Numbered from the stretch's first letter, positions 27,620 through 37,491 are shown. The stretch is 64,000 nucleotides of DNA from Planktothrix tepida PCC 9214 (GCF_900009145.1 NZ_LN889802.1:178898-242897); one strand, 5' to 3'. Notes: generated from the letters alone by a model not told the origin. Numbers and translations: made by a program.

Positions 27620-29566
27620 ATGTTCAAATATTCAAGAGTAAAACTATTAAAAACATTAATTTTAACAATTCTATTGTTAATCGGTTTAATCAATTTTTCC
27701 TCCTTAGCACAAACCACAACTAATTCAGATCTACCTGGAAAAGGCGTGATGATTCGTTCCGCAACAAGTGATTGGATTGACGATCGATTTCAAGCTGAAA
27801 TTATTAATATAGGCTTAGAGAAACTCGGTTATAAAATAGCGCCCCTGATAGCAGCAACTTATCCGGCTGTCTATACCGCAGTGGCGAATGGAGATTTAGA
27901 TTTTGCGCCCATTTTTGGAGATCCTGGACATAATGAATTTTATAAAAATGCGGGCGGTGACAAAAAATTAGAGAAAGTGGGTCTACTGTTTCCCCTGATT
28001 CAAGGTTATCAAATTGATAAAAAAACGGCTGATCAATATAAAATTACTAACTTACAACAATTTCAAGAGCCGCGTATTGCCAAGATCTTTGATACCGATG
28101 GAGATGGGAAAGCGGATCTCGTAGGTTGCGATCCCGGTTGGAGTTGTGAGTTAGAAATGGATTACCATTTAGATGCTTACAAACTGCGGGATACTGTAGA
28201 AATTAATAAGGGAAATTATACCGCCTTAATTGCAGATGCTTTAACTCGTTACCAACAAGGAAAACCAGTTTTTTTGTATGCTTATAGTCCCTTCTGGTTG
28301 GGTGATATTCTGAAAGTAAATCAAGATGTTATCTGGCTGGAAGTTCCTTTTACTGCTGTTCGCCCAGGTTATGGAAAAGTAACTGAAAAAGATACATCTG
28401 TCAATGGTAAAAATCTGGGAATGGTTCAAGGAAAATATCGAGTAATTGCTAATCAGAAATTTTTAGAAAATAATCCATCTATTCGACATTTTTTTGAACT
28501 CGTTAAAATCCCTTCTGAAGATATGGCTAGAGAAAGTTCTCGCATTAAACAAGGTGAAGATAAACCCCAAGATATTCGTCGTCATGCTGAAGAATGGATT
28601 AAGGAGAATCAAACCCAATTTGAAGGGTGGATTAATCAAATTAAGCAGATTAATAACAATCCCGAAGCACCCTCATCCAGTATCCCGAATCCAACTAACC
28701 CAGAAGCTTTAAACAAGTTAAATATTCTATTAAATCCCTTCCAACTTTACACAATTCCTCTCGCTCATTGGATTACCACCGCCATTAATTTTCTAGTAGA
28801 CCACTTTCGCCCCTTTTTCCAAGCCATTCGGATTCCGATTAGTTGGGTACTTGAAGAAATTCGCCGTTTATTGTTAACAATTCCTCCTCTGATTTTCCTG
28901 CTGCTGTTGGGTTTAACGACCTGGAAACTAGCTGGGCGAAGAGTCGGAATTTTTAGCGTACTAGCCCTTACTTTAATTGGTTTTATAGGACAGTGGGAAG
29001 CAGCAATGATTTCCCTGGCTTTGGTCATTACGGCGGTGATCTTTTGTATTCTTGTGGGGATTCCGTTGGGTGTGGCTTGTGCACGCAGTAACCGATTTGA
29101 ACAAGGGTTTCTCCCCCTTCTGGATGTGATGCAAACCCTACCCACTTTTGTTTATTTAGTTCCGGTGATTATGTTATTTGGAATTGGGGAAGTTCCGGGA
29201 GTAATTGCTACAATTATCTACGCCCTTCCTCCCTTAATTCGGTTTACAAATTTGGGAATTCGACAAGTCTCGACCGAGTTTGTTGAGGTGGGTTATGCGT
29301 TTGGTTCAACCCCTAGACAAATCCTCTGGGATGTGCAAATTCCCCTGGCTATCCCGACAATTTTGGCGGGAGTCAATCAAACGGTATTATTCTCTCTGGG
29401 AATGTCGGTTATTGCTTCGATGATTGCAGTTCCAGGGCTGGGTTTAACGGTATTACAAGGGATGGGACGTTTGGATGTGGGAATGGCGGCGGTGGGGGGA
29501 CTAGCAATTGTTTTGTTGGCTATTTTACTTGATCGAATTACTCAAGCCATTGGAAAGGTGAATTAG
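27620..29566 (+). CDS. Betaine-type ABC transporter, fused substrate-binding protein and permease
   Basis: A 648-residue fusion. A signal peptide (KTLILTILLLIGLINFSSLA) precedes an OpuAC/ProX-type binding domain (~37-330; VMIRSATSDWIDDRFQAEII, GDLDFAPIFGDPGH, CDPGWSCELEMDYHLDAY, FLYAYSPFWLG), then a linker and a ProW-type permease with about six membrane segments (~415-648) containing the EAA-like loop QVSTEFVEVGYAFGSTPRQI. Aromatic residues in the binding domain suit a quaternary ammonium ligand such as glycine betaine. A calcium-loop-like DTDGDGKADLVG is inserted at ~168. The operon's enzymes suggest the cargo may be a pathway precursor or product rather than, or besides, betaine. The stop codon lies inside a heptad repeat. 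Confidence 0.9.
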   Translation: MFKYSRVKLLKTLILTILLLIGLINFSSLAQTTTNSDLPGKGVMIRSATSDWIDDRFQAEIINIGLEKLGYKIAPLIAATYPAVYTAVANGDLDFAPIFGDPGHNEFYKNAGGDKKLEKVGLLFPLIQGYQIDKKTADQYKITNLQQFQEPRIAKIFDTDGDGKADLVGCDPGWSCELEMDYHLDAYKLRDTVEINKGNYTALIADALTRYQQGKPVFLYAYSPFWLGDILKVNQDVIWLEVPFTAVRPGYGKVTEKDTSVNGKNLGMVQGKYRVIANQKFLENNPSIRHFFELVKIPSEDMARESSRIKQGEDKPQDIRRHAEEWIKENQTQFEGWINQIKQINNNPEAPSSSIPNPTNPEALNKLNILLNPFQLYTIPLAHWITTAINFLVDHFRPFFQAIRIPISWVLEEIRRLLLTIPPLIFLLLLGLTTWKLAGRRVGIFSVLALTLIGFIGQWEAAMISLALVITAVIFCILVGIPLGVACARSNRFEQGFLPLLDVMQTLPTFVYLVPVIMLFGIGEVPGVIATIIYALPPLIRFTNLGIRQVSTEFVEVGYAFGSTPRQILWDVQIPLAIPTILAGVNQTVLFSLGMSVIASMIAVPGLGLTVLQGMGRLDVGMAAVGGLAIVLLAILLDRITQAIGKVN

Positions 29567-29597
29567 GAATTAGGAATTAGGAATTACGAATTAGGAG
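29561..29597. repeat. Heptad repeat (GGAATTA)n overlapping a stop codon
   Basis: Four copies of the unit GAATTAG followed by GAATTACGAATTAGG. The TAG stop of the fused permease is inside the first copy. It is the inverted relative of the repeat at 27593-27618, and its right end touches the stop of the convergent gene. Confidence 0.75.
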
Positions 29598-30376
29598 AAA
29601 AATTGCCCATAAAAACCGAAAAGGATAGCTGAGATCGCACCGATTAATGTATTAATAAAATTCACAATTTCATTGGTTAACCAGGTAAACTTTGTTTGTA
29701 AGGTTGCCCCAATCACACTTTCTAAATTCGTCGCAATAAACGCAGCAATAACACACCAAAGAATCCCCCAGATATCAATTAACCCAATACTATAACCCAA
29801 AACAGAAACAATAATAGAAGCCACAACACCTGCTAATGTTCCTTCTAAACTTACAGCCCCTTCTGTCCCTTTAGGAACGGGTTTTAAGGTGGTAATTAAA
29901 AAGGTACTTTTGCCATAGGCTTTACCAATTTCACTTCCACAGGTATCAGATAATTTTGTACTAAAACTGGCAACATATCCTAATAATAATAGCGGAATCC
30001 AAGGCTGTAGTTCAACTGCATCAGGAAAAAAACCCTCTAGGACAAAGACTCCTAACGCACATAATGTGGCCGTTAACGCCGAACCCCAGACATTTTCTGG
30101 CCCCCTAGCACCGCCTCGTTTTTCTGCAATTCCGGCGGCTTCTTTTTCAGCTTTTCCAATGCGAGTCACACCCGACCCCACTAAAAAATAAAACGCCACA
30201 ATTACATAACCTTGCCATCCTAAACACCCCCAAATTAGTACCCCCAACAGCCAAGCGTGCAGCCATCCGGCGGTGGTTAATAAGGTTTTGGCTAAAATTA
30301 CCCCTAAACTAATTAAAACTGTATTTAAAGCGATCGCAAATAGCCAAGGATTAAGCCACACTAATTCATGAATCAT
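29591..30376 (-). CDS. DUF92/TIGR00297 membrane protein, VTE6-like phytyl-phosphate kinase
   Basis: A 261-residue integral membrane protein with six to seven hydrophobic segments. It contains KAEKEAAGIAEKRGGARGPEN, KLSDTCGSEIGKAYGKSTFL and EGAVSLEGTLAGVVASIIVS, the conserved CTP/kinase-like motifs of the DUF92 family. Plant VTE6 and its Synechocystis homologue phosphorylate phytyl phosphate to phytyl diphosphate for tocopherol and phylloquinone synthesis; that function is transferred from the family. Its start lies 18 bases from the divergent VOC gene. Confidence 0.82.
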   Translation of the reverse strand: MIHELVWLNPWLFAIALNTVLISLGVILAKTLLTTAGWLHAWLLGVLIWGCLGWQGYVIVAFYFLVGSGVTRIGKAEKEAAGIAEKRGGARGPENVWGSALTATLCALGVFVLEGFFPDAVELQPWIPLLLLGYVASFSTKLSDTCGSEIGKAYGKSTFLITTLKPVPKGTEGAVSLEGTLAGVVASIIVSVLGYSIGLIDIWGILWCVIAAFIATNLESVIGATLQTKFTWLTNEIVNFINTLIGAISAILFGFYGQFFS

Positions 30377-30394
30377 GATTTGGATCTCAAAACG

Positions 30395-30823
30395 ATGAAC
30401 AAAACTTTATTCCATCTTGCCTTTCCCGTGAACAATATTGAAGAAACCAAAGCGTTTTATGGGGAAGGGTTAGGCTGTGGACTGGGGCGAGAAACCCCCA
30501 ATTCCATTATTATGAACCTTTATGGTCATCAAATTGTTGCCCATGTCAGTAAAGAACCCCTAACACCCCAAAACGGGATTTATCCGCGACATTTTGGCTT
30601 AGTCTTTACCTCGGAAGCTGACTGGGAAACCCTCTTAAACCATGCCCAACAAAACCATCTTAAATTTTACCAAGAACCTAAACGCCGTTTTCCGAATTTA
30701 CCCACAGAACACCGCACCTTTTTCTTAGAAGATCCCTTTCATAATTTTTTAGAGTTCAAATACTATTGTTATCCCGAAGCGGTGTTCGGTTGTAATGAAT
30801 ACGCCCAAGTCGGAGACGCTTAA
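30395..30823 (+). CDS. VOC family protein (glyoxalase/dioxygenase fold)
   Basis: A 142-residue vicinal-oxygen-chelate domain protein: FHLAFPVNNIEETKAFYGEG, a LGRETPNSIIMNLYGHQIVA strand pair, RHFGLVF with the second metal His, and LEDPFHNFLEFKYY with the Glu ligand. The metal ligands His, His and Glu are all present. ATG 30395 avoids overlapping the divergent gene; ATG 30368 is in frame upstream. The substrate is unknown; homologues in cyanobacteria are annotated only as glyoxalase-like. Confidence 0.85.
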   Translation: MNKTLFHLAFPVNNIEETKAFYGEGLGCGLGRETPNSIIMNLYGHQIVAHVSKEPLTPQNGIYPRHFGLVFTSEADWETLLNHAQQNHLKFYQEPKRRFPNLPTEHRTFFLEDPFHNFLEFKYYCYPEAVFGCNEYAQVGDA

Positions 30824-30834
30824 AATTCGGTTTG

Positions 30835-31485
30835 TTACCCGTTATGACCGGAAACCATAGCGGGTGATACCGGAGTGGGGAGGGTTTTTAACGGTGTATT
30901 TAAGGCTTCCTCAACCCGAACTAAACACTTTGGATCATTGACCATCCAGGAGTGAACTAAAACATTTACAATAAATTCTTGACCAATGGGCATTTGAGAA
31001 CTTTGAGCCGGAACAATCATGCTGTCATAGGGTGTCCAAATTGAGGTAAAATTAATTCGGTCTAAGGTTTCTAAATCCCGATTTAAGTCTTGTAAAAACG
31101 GACAATTTGAACGCATTTGAGATGCGGCTAAGGTGGGGTAAAGGTATCCGGTTAAAGTTCCATGATGAGGTGAGGAAATGGTGATGAAACGTTGAACTCG
31201 TTCAATCCCGCCTAACCTTTGGACATAGTAACGACTGACAATTCCCCCCATACTAAAGCCGATTAAATCAATCGGTTGTTCGGCGGGGAAAGTTTGAGTC
31301 ACATAATCAGCAACTTGCTTGGCTAAGACTTCTAATCCTAATCGGCCATCATTAGGAATGAGATTCAAACTATGAACATTCCATCCCCGTTGAGTTAGAT
31401 GGGCTGTCATGGTTTTAAAAATAGCTTTAGTATCAAAAATACCATGAATCAATAAAACCGGATTGCGAGGGGTGCTGTTATTCAT
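30835..31485 (-). CDS. Esterase/lipase, alpha/beta hydrolase
   Basis: A 216-residue lipase-like hydrolase (triacylglycerol lipase EstA/LipA type). It has PVLLIHGIFDTKAIFKTM with the HG oxyanion motif, nucleophile elbow GFSMGG (~96-101), ISSPHHGTLTGYLYPT, and a catalytic acid/His region around TPYDSMIVPA and VLVHSWMVND. No signal peptide is seen, so it is presumably intracellular. It converges on the VOC gene with 11 bases between the stops. Confidence 0.85.
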   Translation of the reverse strand: MNNSTPRNPVLLIHGIFDTKAIFKTMTAHLTQRGWNVHSLNLIPNDGRLGLEVLAKQVADYVTQTFPAEQPIDLIGFSMGGIVSRYYVQRLGGIERVQRFITISSPHHGTLTGYLYPTLAASQMRSNCPFLQDLNRDLETLDRINFTSIWTPYDSMIVPAQSSQMPIGQEFIVNVLVHSWMVNDPKCLVRVEEALNTPLKTLPTPVSPAMVSGHNG

Positions 31486-31786
31486 CGGATCAACACGAGA
31501 TTAATCTGGTTCCAACTTAGACTATCACAAACCCTACCCGACTACGGGATATGACACTCCGGGAATTGGGTGTTAGGGAATGGGCAACCGTCAAGCAATT
31601 CTGAGAATTTTGTAAATAAATGCAAAGATTTAACAGAATTATGGTGAATCAAGCCCAAGACAGGGGCTTATCTTGGAATAAATGTAACAAAATGTAAATT
31701 TTTATAGACAAATCTTTCATTCTTCTTTAATCTATCGTTAGGGCTAAAGCTTTAAATTTGTTAAAAATACAGACGGAGTAAACATA
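31486..31786. other. Intergenic region upstream of the proline-rich protein gene
   Basis: About 300 AT-rich bases between divergent genes. No RNA gene or small ORF is supported. The sequence GACGGAG about 8 bases before ATG 31787 is a good ribosome site. Confidence 0.4.
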
Positions 31787-32158
31787 ATGTTAGGTAAACT
31801 ATTCAATTCTAAAAAAGATGAATATTTTTTAGAGTTTGGCGAAGCGAAAGATAAGCAGGCTCCTCAACCTGAGTCCAAACCTGCACCCCAAGCTCAAACA
31901 AAACCAGAAAAATCTGCAAAGACTAAAACCCCATCGGCTCCATCAGCGCAACCTCAGACCACCGCCGTTGTTCCTCCTCAACCTAAACCCGCCCCTGCTA
32001 AGGAACCTGCACCCCTCAACCCGGGACAAGTCAAAACACCTGCGGGGATGACCTTCGCCCCAGATAATTTAATGCCGAACTCCTCTACTCCTCGCCGGTG
32101 GCCAGGGCCAAGTATGGCAATGTTTACAACTATGGCAAATCAGATGAATCGTTCTTAA
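31787..32158 (+). CDS. Proline-rich conserved cyanobacterial protein, 123 aa
   Basis: It has a short N-terminal motif (MLGKLFNSKKDEYFLEFGEA), a 60-residue disordered region rich in Pro, Lys, Ala and Gln, and a conserved C-terminal tail (TFAPDNLMPNSSTPRRWPGP followed by SMAMFTTMANQM). The RRxPGPS..MF tail is shared by unannotated cyanobacterial proteins as I recall them. The ends are conserved while the middle is a linker, which suggests an adaptor with two short binding motifs; no function is known. A strong terminator follows. Confidence 0.75.
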   Translation: MLGKLFNSKKDEYFLEFGEAKDKQAPQPESKPAPQAQTKPEKSAKTKTPSAPSAQPQTTAVVPPQPKPAPAKEPAPLNPGQVKTPAGMTFAPDNLMPNSSTPRRWPGPSMAMFTTMANQMNRS

Positions 32159-32198
32159 TCAATATCAATCCTTCAGAACAATTTTTCAAGCCTTTAGA

Positions 32199-32238
32199 CC
32201 CCCCTAACCTCATTGAGACGGCTAGGGGGGTTGTTCTC
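32199..32238 (+). terminator. Rho-independent terminator
   Basis: CCCCCCTA and TAGGGGGG form a perfect 8-bp GC-rich stem over a 16-base loop, followed by TTGTTCTCTTT. It lies 40 bases after the proline-rich gene. The same region continues for about 370 bases without a gene up to hetR. Confidence 0.8.
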
Positions 32239-32513
32239 TTTCTGAGGGATGAAAAATATCCAAAAATTGGGGGAATTTTATTGAGAATTCAGCAAATTCT
32301 TGTAGAAAGCAAGAGGTCTTGTATAATAGAGTCGTGTGACACATCCATCAATAAAGAACCCTGAGTGCCAAGGGTGCGAAATAATCTACTTAATTTTTGA
32401 CGATGCTCATCAATAATCGTGTCGTCACATCCCAGTTCAATTCACAACGCTCACTCAAGCGTCAAAACCTCACTCATCTCAGGGATAGGAACTGGCGTAG
32501 ATTGAGTAAAAAA

Positions 32514-32547
32514 CTGACTTCCCCTAAACTTAGGGTTTCCAAGTCAG
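32514..32547. promoter_or_regulatory. Nested palindrome upstream of hetR
   Basis: An outer repeat CTGACTT...AAGTCAG (7 bp perfect) encloses an inner palindrome CCCTAAACTTAGGG. It lies about 65-100 bases before the hetR start. Closer to the start, GCTACC and GGTAGGCGA (32573-32597) form a short imperfect inverted repeat, and GTAGGCGA resembles the left half of the HetR site described upstream of hetP in Anabaena. HetR binds inverted repeats, so these are candidate autoregulatory sites. Function is an inference. Confidence 0.4.
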
Positions 32548-32594
32548 AGAATTTCTCACAATTTAGGGAGGATGCTACCATGCCTCCAAGGTAG

Positions 32595-33515
<921 letters not shown>

Positions 33516-33659
33516 AAAGCAAGGGCTAGGGCTGTTTCATGGGTCAGGTCAGAAAGAATAAAGAAAAAGCGGTCGCATCTAATAAAATCAAGAGCGATCG
33601 CAATTTTTTATTAAAACTGAACATCTACTTACTGTTCCCTGTTCCCTACTATTAGAAAA

Positions 33660-34421
33660 TTAATCTTGAATATTGAGGGTGATTTTAGCGGATTGAAGTT
33701 GTTGATTTAACCAGCGTTCAAATAACTCATTTTGCAACCGTTGTTTGATTTGAGGATTCTCTAAGGACGCTTCTAAAAATTGTTCAACTCGGAAAATACA
33801 CCAGCCTCCCTCCACTTCTTGGGGGCTAATAATTTGTCCGGGTAGGGTTTGCTGCACAATGACCTTAAGAGAATCGGGTAAAGTTGACAAAGAAACGGCT
33901 CCCATCATGCCATTAAACGAGCTTTCATTGGTAATAGAATACTCTTTTGCTAATTCTTCAAACCGGGTTTCTTGTTCTTTTAAACGGTTGAATAATGTTT
34001 CTGCTAATTCATAGTCATTTAAAGAAATGCGGGACAGAATCACCGCATCTAAGGCGGGTTTTCGTTGGACAAAATAGTTTTCCAGTTCGGGTTCTACCAC
34101 CAAAAGTTTAAGTTTTTCTCGTTTGAACCCCAGCATAATTTGCTGGTGAAACCCTTCATAACTCATGCGATTATTTTCTAACCACTGTTGAAACGCTTGA
34201 GGGTCACTGAGATTGCGTTCTAGCCTAAAGTTCACAACCGCTTGTTCAATACTCGCAGCCGGGACATCTAAATCAGACCGAGCTTGCAATTCCCGATCCA
34301 GAATATATTCTCGCAGAATATCTGTGATCATCGGCTGTAATTTTCCAGCCGTTTGCAAATATTTCAGTGCTTGACCTAAAATAATGGGTTCGTCGTTAAC
34401 GGTTAAAAAGGGATTCGCCAC
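33660..34421 (-). CDS. Parvulin-type peptidylprolyl isomerase (PpiC/SurA-like)
   Basis: A 253-residue protein with a helical SurA-N-like domain (~1-120) and a C-terminal parvulin domain (~125-225). The latter has RFEELAKEYSITNESSFNGM, GAVSLSTLPDSLKVIVQQ and GQIISPQEVEGGWCIFRVEQ, with the active-site pattern degenerate. No signal peptide is seen, which is unusual for a foldase of the SurA/PrsA type; relatives in cyanobacteria occur in secretion (HlyD/TolC) and peptide-maturation gene clusters, but none is adjacent here. Monocistronic. Confidence 0.82.
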   Translation of the reverse strand: MANPFLTVNDEPIILGQALKYLQTAGKLQPMITDILREYILDRELQARSDLDVPAASIEQAVVNFRLERNLSDPQAFQQWLENNRMSYEGFHQQIMLGFKREKLKLLVVEPELENYFVQRKPALDAVILSRISLNDYELAETLFNRLKEQETRFEELAKEYSITNESSFNGMMGAVSLSTLPDSLKVIVQQTLPGQIISPQEVEGGWCIFRVEQFLEASLENPQIKQRLQNELFERWLNQQLQSAKITLNIQD

Positions 34422-34518
34422 TGAGATTTACATCCTAAAAAATTCTATTCACCAATATTGTATGGGTTGAGGTTCCCTTCCTGTAAAATTTGGGCGTAGA
34501 TGTTGATAGGAAATTGAA

Positions 34519-34794
34519 ATGAGCATTCACGTTGAATCTCAACCCAGTTTAGAACGATTGGAACAATTGGGGGTTTTTAATTGGCCTATTTGGGAAAAGG
34601 AGGTTTCAGAGTTTCCCTGGACGTATGATGAAAGCGAAACCTGCTATTTATTAGCGGGGGATGTCATCGTTACCCCAGAGGTTGGCGAACCAGTCCAGTT
34701 TGGGAAAGGGGATTTAGTCACCTTTGAGGCGGGACTGTCTTGTCGGTGGAAAATCCGGGCAGATGTTCGCAAACATTATAGGTTTGGGGATTAA
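34519..34794 (+). CDS. Small cupin protein (cupin_3/DUF861)
   Basis: A 91-residue single cupin barrel. The N-terminus PSLERLEQLGVFNWPIWEKE and the core FPWTYDESETCYLLAGDVIV, GKGDLVTFEAGLSCRWKI match the small DUF861 family related to ureidoglycine aminohydrolase. Of the usual cupin metal ligands only a Glu is clear, so metal binding is doubtful. Function unknown. The divergent start faces the parvulin gene. Confidence 0.85.
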   Translation: MSIHVESQPSLERLEQLGVFNWPIWEKEVSEFPWTYDESETCYLLAGDVIVTPEVGEPVQFGKGDLVTFEAGLSCRWKIRADVRKHYRFGD

Positions 34795-34823
34795 ATCTCT
34801 GCTATTTAGGCGTGCCGTTATTT

Positions 34824-34843
34824 AGACGTGCCGTGGCACGTCT
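34824..34843. repeat. Palindrome AGACGTGCC-GT-GGCACGTCT
   Basis: A perfect 9-bp stem with a 2-base centre, between the convergent cupin and ubiA genes. It is followed by CTACAG, which it shares with the related element at 44771-44798. It may also act as a terminator. Confidence 0.7.
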
Positions 34844-35725
34844 CTACAGTAACAACCCACTAATCATTCCCCCTAATAAAACAAAACCAATTCCGACATT
34901 ATCACTAAAAATTTTGCCATAAATCGGTCTAGGAAGATCGGGGTTTCGCAGTTGCCAATATTGTTTTGACCAGATCACAATAGAAGCAGTTAGGGTCAGC
35001 CAATATTCCCAATGTAACTGTAGATTCCAGCCTAAAATTCCTAATAAAATTGCTGTGCCTAAAAAGAAGATCCCAACGGCATTAGCAGATTGTTCTCCAA
35101 AAAAGATGGCACTAGAATTTACCCCTAAACGAATATCATCTTCGCGATCGCTCATGGCATAAACGGTATCAAATCCCAACGTCCATAATACCGTTGCAGC
35201 CCATAAAAACCAAGTAGCTGTTTCTAAATTTCCCACCGCCGCCGTCCAACTAATTAAGACAGCAAATCCCCAAGCAATTGATAGAACTAATTGGGGAATG
35301 GGAAACACCCGCTTTGCTAAAGGATAGCCAATAATCACCGGAACAGCCGCCACACATAAGCCAAAACTTAAAGGGTTTAAATAAACGGCCAGTCCCGCCG
35401 CACAAATGAAGGCAACCCCAGCGATAACCAACCCGGTTTTGACCGTTAAGGCACGGGAAGCGAGGGGACGGGTGCGAGTGCGTTCTACTTCCGGGTCAAT
35501 ATCCCTATCCCATAAATCATTCACGACACACCCAGCGGCACTGGTGGCCAAGGTTCCAAAGACAATCACTAAAATTAAAGCTAAAGGAGGTGTGCCATTG
35601 GTTGCTAAAACAATAGCCCATAAGGCAGGAATCATCAAAATTAGGCGTCCGGCGGGTTTATCCCATCGCAACAGTCGAATAATAATTTGCCAAGTCGGTT
35701 CCGGTAGATTAGATTGGGTCAGCAT
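34844..35725 (-). CDS. ubiA: 4-hydroxybenzoate polyprenyltransferase (UbiA family)
   Basis: A 293-residue membrane prenyltransferase with about eight hydrophobic segments. Both Asp-rich prenyl-diphosphate motifs are present: NDLWDRDIDPEVERTRTRPL (~75-95) and YAMSDREDDIRLGVNS (~195-210). In cyanobacteria this enzyme attaches the solanesyl chain to 4-hydroxybenzoate for plastoquinone synthesis. Normal length. Divergent from ppx. Confidence 0.92.
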   Translation of the reverse strand: MLTQSNLPEPTWQIIIRLLRWDKPAGRLILMIPALWAIVLATNGTPPLALILVIVFGTLATSAAGCVVNDLWDRDIDPEVERTRTRPLASRALTVKTGLVIAGVAFICAAGLAVYLNPLSFGLCVAAVPVIIGYPLAKRVFPIPQLVLSIAWGFAVLISWTAAVGNLETATWFLWAATVLWTLGFDTVYAMSDREDDIRLGVNSSAIFFGEQSANAVGIFFLGTAILLGILGWNLQLHWEYWLTLTASIVIWSKQYWQLRNPDLPRPIYGKIFSDNVGIGFVLLGGMISGLLL

Positions 35726-35823
35726 TGCGCGTTGATATCGAGATTAAGAGATGGAGTCTTCACAATATTTTTTAACACAGATCCGCAATCGGTCTAAAAT
35801 TAAAAAGAATAGCTTCTTAGAGA

Positions 35824-37449
35824 GTGATTATGGTCACATCAATGCCTTTGGTGAAGAGTTTTGAACCCGCAGATGATCGAGATCGAATCTTAGCCGCCAT
35901 TGATTTAGGAACAAATTCTCTGCACATGGTTGTGGTGAAAGTTCAGCCCCAACTGACCACTTTTACAATTATTGCACGGGAAAAAGAAACCGTTCGTTTG
36001 GGAGATTGTGGAGAAAAGGGCAACCTCAAACCAGAGGTAATGGAACGGGCGATTAATTGTTTAAAACGGTTTCAAGGCATTGCTCAAACCTTTAATGCGG
36101 AACAAATTGTGGCCGTAGCAACCAGTGCGGTTCGAGAAGCCCCCAATGGTCGAGAATTTATTCGCCGAGTCGCTGATGAATTAGATTTAGAAATTAGTTT
36201 AATTTCCGGTCAGGAAGAAGCCCGACGCATCTATTTAGGGGTACTTTCGGCAATGGAATTTAATAACCAACCCCATATTATTATTGATATTGGTGGGGGG
36301 TCTACGGAATTAATTTTAGGAGATGGTTGGGAACCTCGATTTTTAAGTAGTACAAAAGTGGGGGCGGTGCGGTTAACCCATGATTTTGTGCATACAGATC
36401 CGATTAGTCGTGCGGAATTTTTATATTTACAAGCTTATATTCGAGGCACATTAGAACGAGTTGTTGATGAATTATCTTCCCATTTAAAATCCGGGGAAAT
36501 TCCTCGTTTAGTGGGAACTTCAGGAACGATTGAAACCTTAGTTGGAATTAAAGCTAGAGAGAAGTCAGGAACAGACCCCACTCGGTTAGTTGGGTATAAA
36601 TTAACCTTAGAAGACTTACAAGAATTTATTAATCGCATTCGCAAATTATCTTATCAAGAACGATTACAAATTCCGGGAATTGCTGACCGTCGCGCCGAGA
36701 TTATTTTAGCGGGGGCTTTAATTTTACAAGAAGCTATGACGTTGTTAAATCTGCGGTCTTTAACGGTGTGTGAACGCAGTCTCCGAGAAGGGGTGATTGT
36801 AGACTGGATGTTAACTCATGGGTTAATTGATGATCGACTTCATTATGGCCGTTCAGTTCGGGAAAGAAGCGTGTTAAAAATTGCTCAAAAATATCAAGTT
36901 GATTTAGAATCTAGTCAACGGGTTGCTACTTTGGCGTTAAGTTTATTTGATCAGACGAAAGGATTATTACATAATTGGGGAGAAACTGAACGGGAATTAT
37001 TATGGTCTGCTAGTATTCTTCATAATTGCGGATTATATGTGAGTCATTCTGCTCATCATAAACATTCCTATTATTTAATTCGCTATGGAGAATTATTAGG
37101 ATTTACAGAAATGGAAATTGAAGCGATCGCAAATTTAGCTCGATATCACCGGAAAAGTAGTCCTAAAAAGAAACATGAAGCTTATCAAGGTTTACCGCGA
37201 CGGTTTCGACAAGTGATTGATCAATTGCATCCTTTATTAAGATTAGCAGTGGCATTAGATCGACGTTTGATTGGTGCCATTTCTCAAGTTATTTGTGAAT
37301 ATAAACCGATGGCACGGGAGTTTTATTTGAAATTAAAACCAACCCATGCTGATGATGATTGTGCTTTAGAATTATGGAGTTTAGACTTCAAGAAAGAAGC
37401 TTTTGAAACTAACTATGGGTTAAAGTTAGTGGCTCAATTAGAACCTTAA
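35824..37449 (+). CDS. ppx: Ppx/GppA exopolyphosphatase family phosphatase
   Basis: A 541-residue ASKHA-fold phosphatase. The N-terminal AAIDLGTNSLHMVVV, the catalytic VATSAVREAPNGREF, LISGQEEARRIYLGVLSAM and HIIIDIGGGSTELILGDG motifs are typical, followed by GTSGTIETL. The C-terminal HD-like domain contains LHNCGLYVSHSAHHKHSYYL. It hydrolyses polyphosphate and/or pppGpp; with spoT 24 kb away both could act on the same alarmone. The first Met (35830 MVTSMPL, 35845 MPLVK) is uncertain by a few codons. Confidence 0.93.
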   Translation: MIMVTSMPLVKSFEPADDRDRILAAIDLGTNSLHMVVVKVQPQLTTFTIIAREKETVRLGDCGEKGNLKPEVMERAINCLKRFQGIAQTFNAEQIVAVATSAVREAPNGREFIRRVADELDLEISLISGQEEARRIYLGVLSAMEFNNQPHIIIDIGGGSTELILGDGWEPRFLSSTKVGAVRLTHDFVHTDPISRAEFLYLQAYIRGTLERVVDELSSHLKSGEIPRLVGTSGTIETLVGIKAREKSGTDPTRLVGYKLTLEDLQEFINRIRKLSYQERLQIPGIADRRAEIILAGALILQEAMTLLNLRSLTVCERSLREGVIVDWMLTHGLIDDRLHYGRSVRERSVLKIAQKYQVDLESSQRVATLALSLFDQTKGLLHNWGETERELLWSASILHNCGLYVSHSAHHKHSYYLIRYGELLGFTEMEIEAIANLARYHRKSSPKKKHEAYQGLPRRFRQVIDQLHPLLRLAVALDRRLIGAISQVICEYKPMAREFYLKLKPTHADDDCALELWSLDFKKEAFETNYGLKLVAQLEP

Positions 37450-37455
37450 TCTTTT

Positions 37456-37484
37456 GGGGTGCGTGCGCGGAGCTTACACACCCT
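37456..37484. repeat. Imperfect palindrome between ppx and the glycosyltransferase
   Basis: GGGTGCGTG and TACACACCC pair (one G-T and one mismatch) around GCGCGGAGCT. It lies between two convergent stops and looks like another dispersed cyanobacterial repeat that can act as a terminator. Confidence 0.55.
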
Positions 37485-37491
37485 ACAAGAT

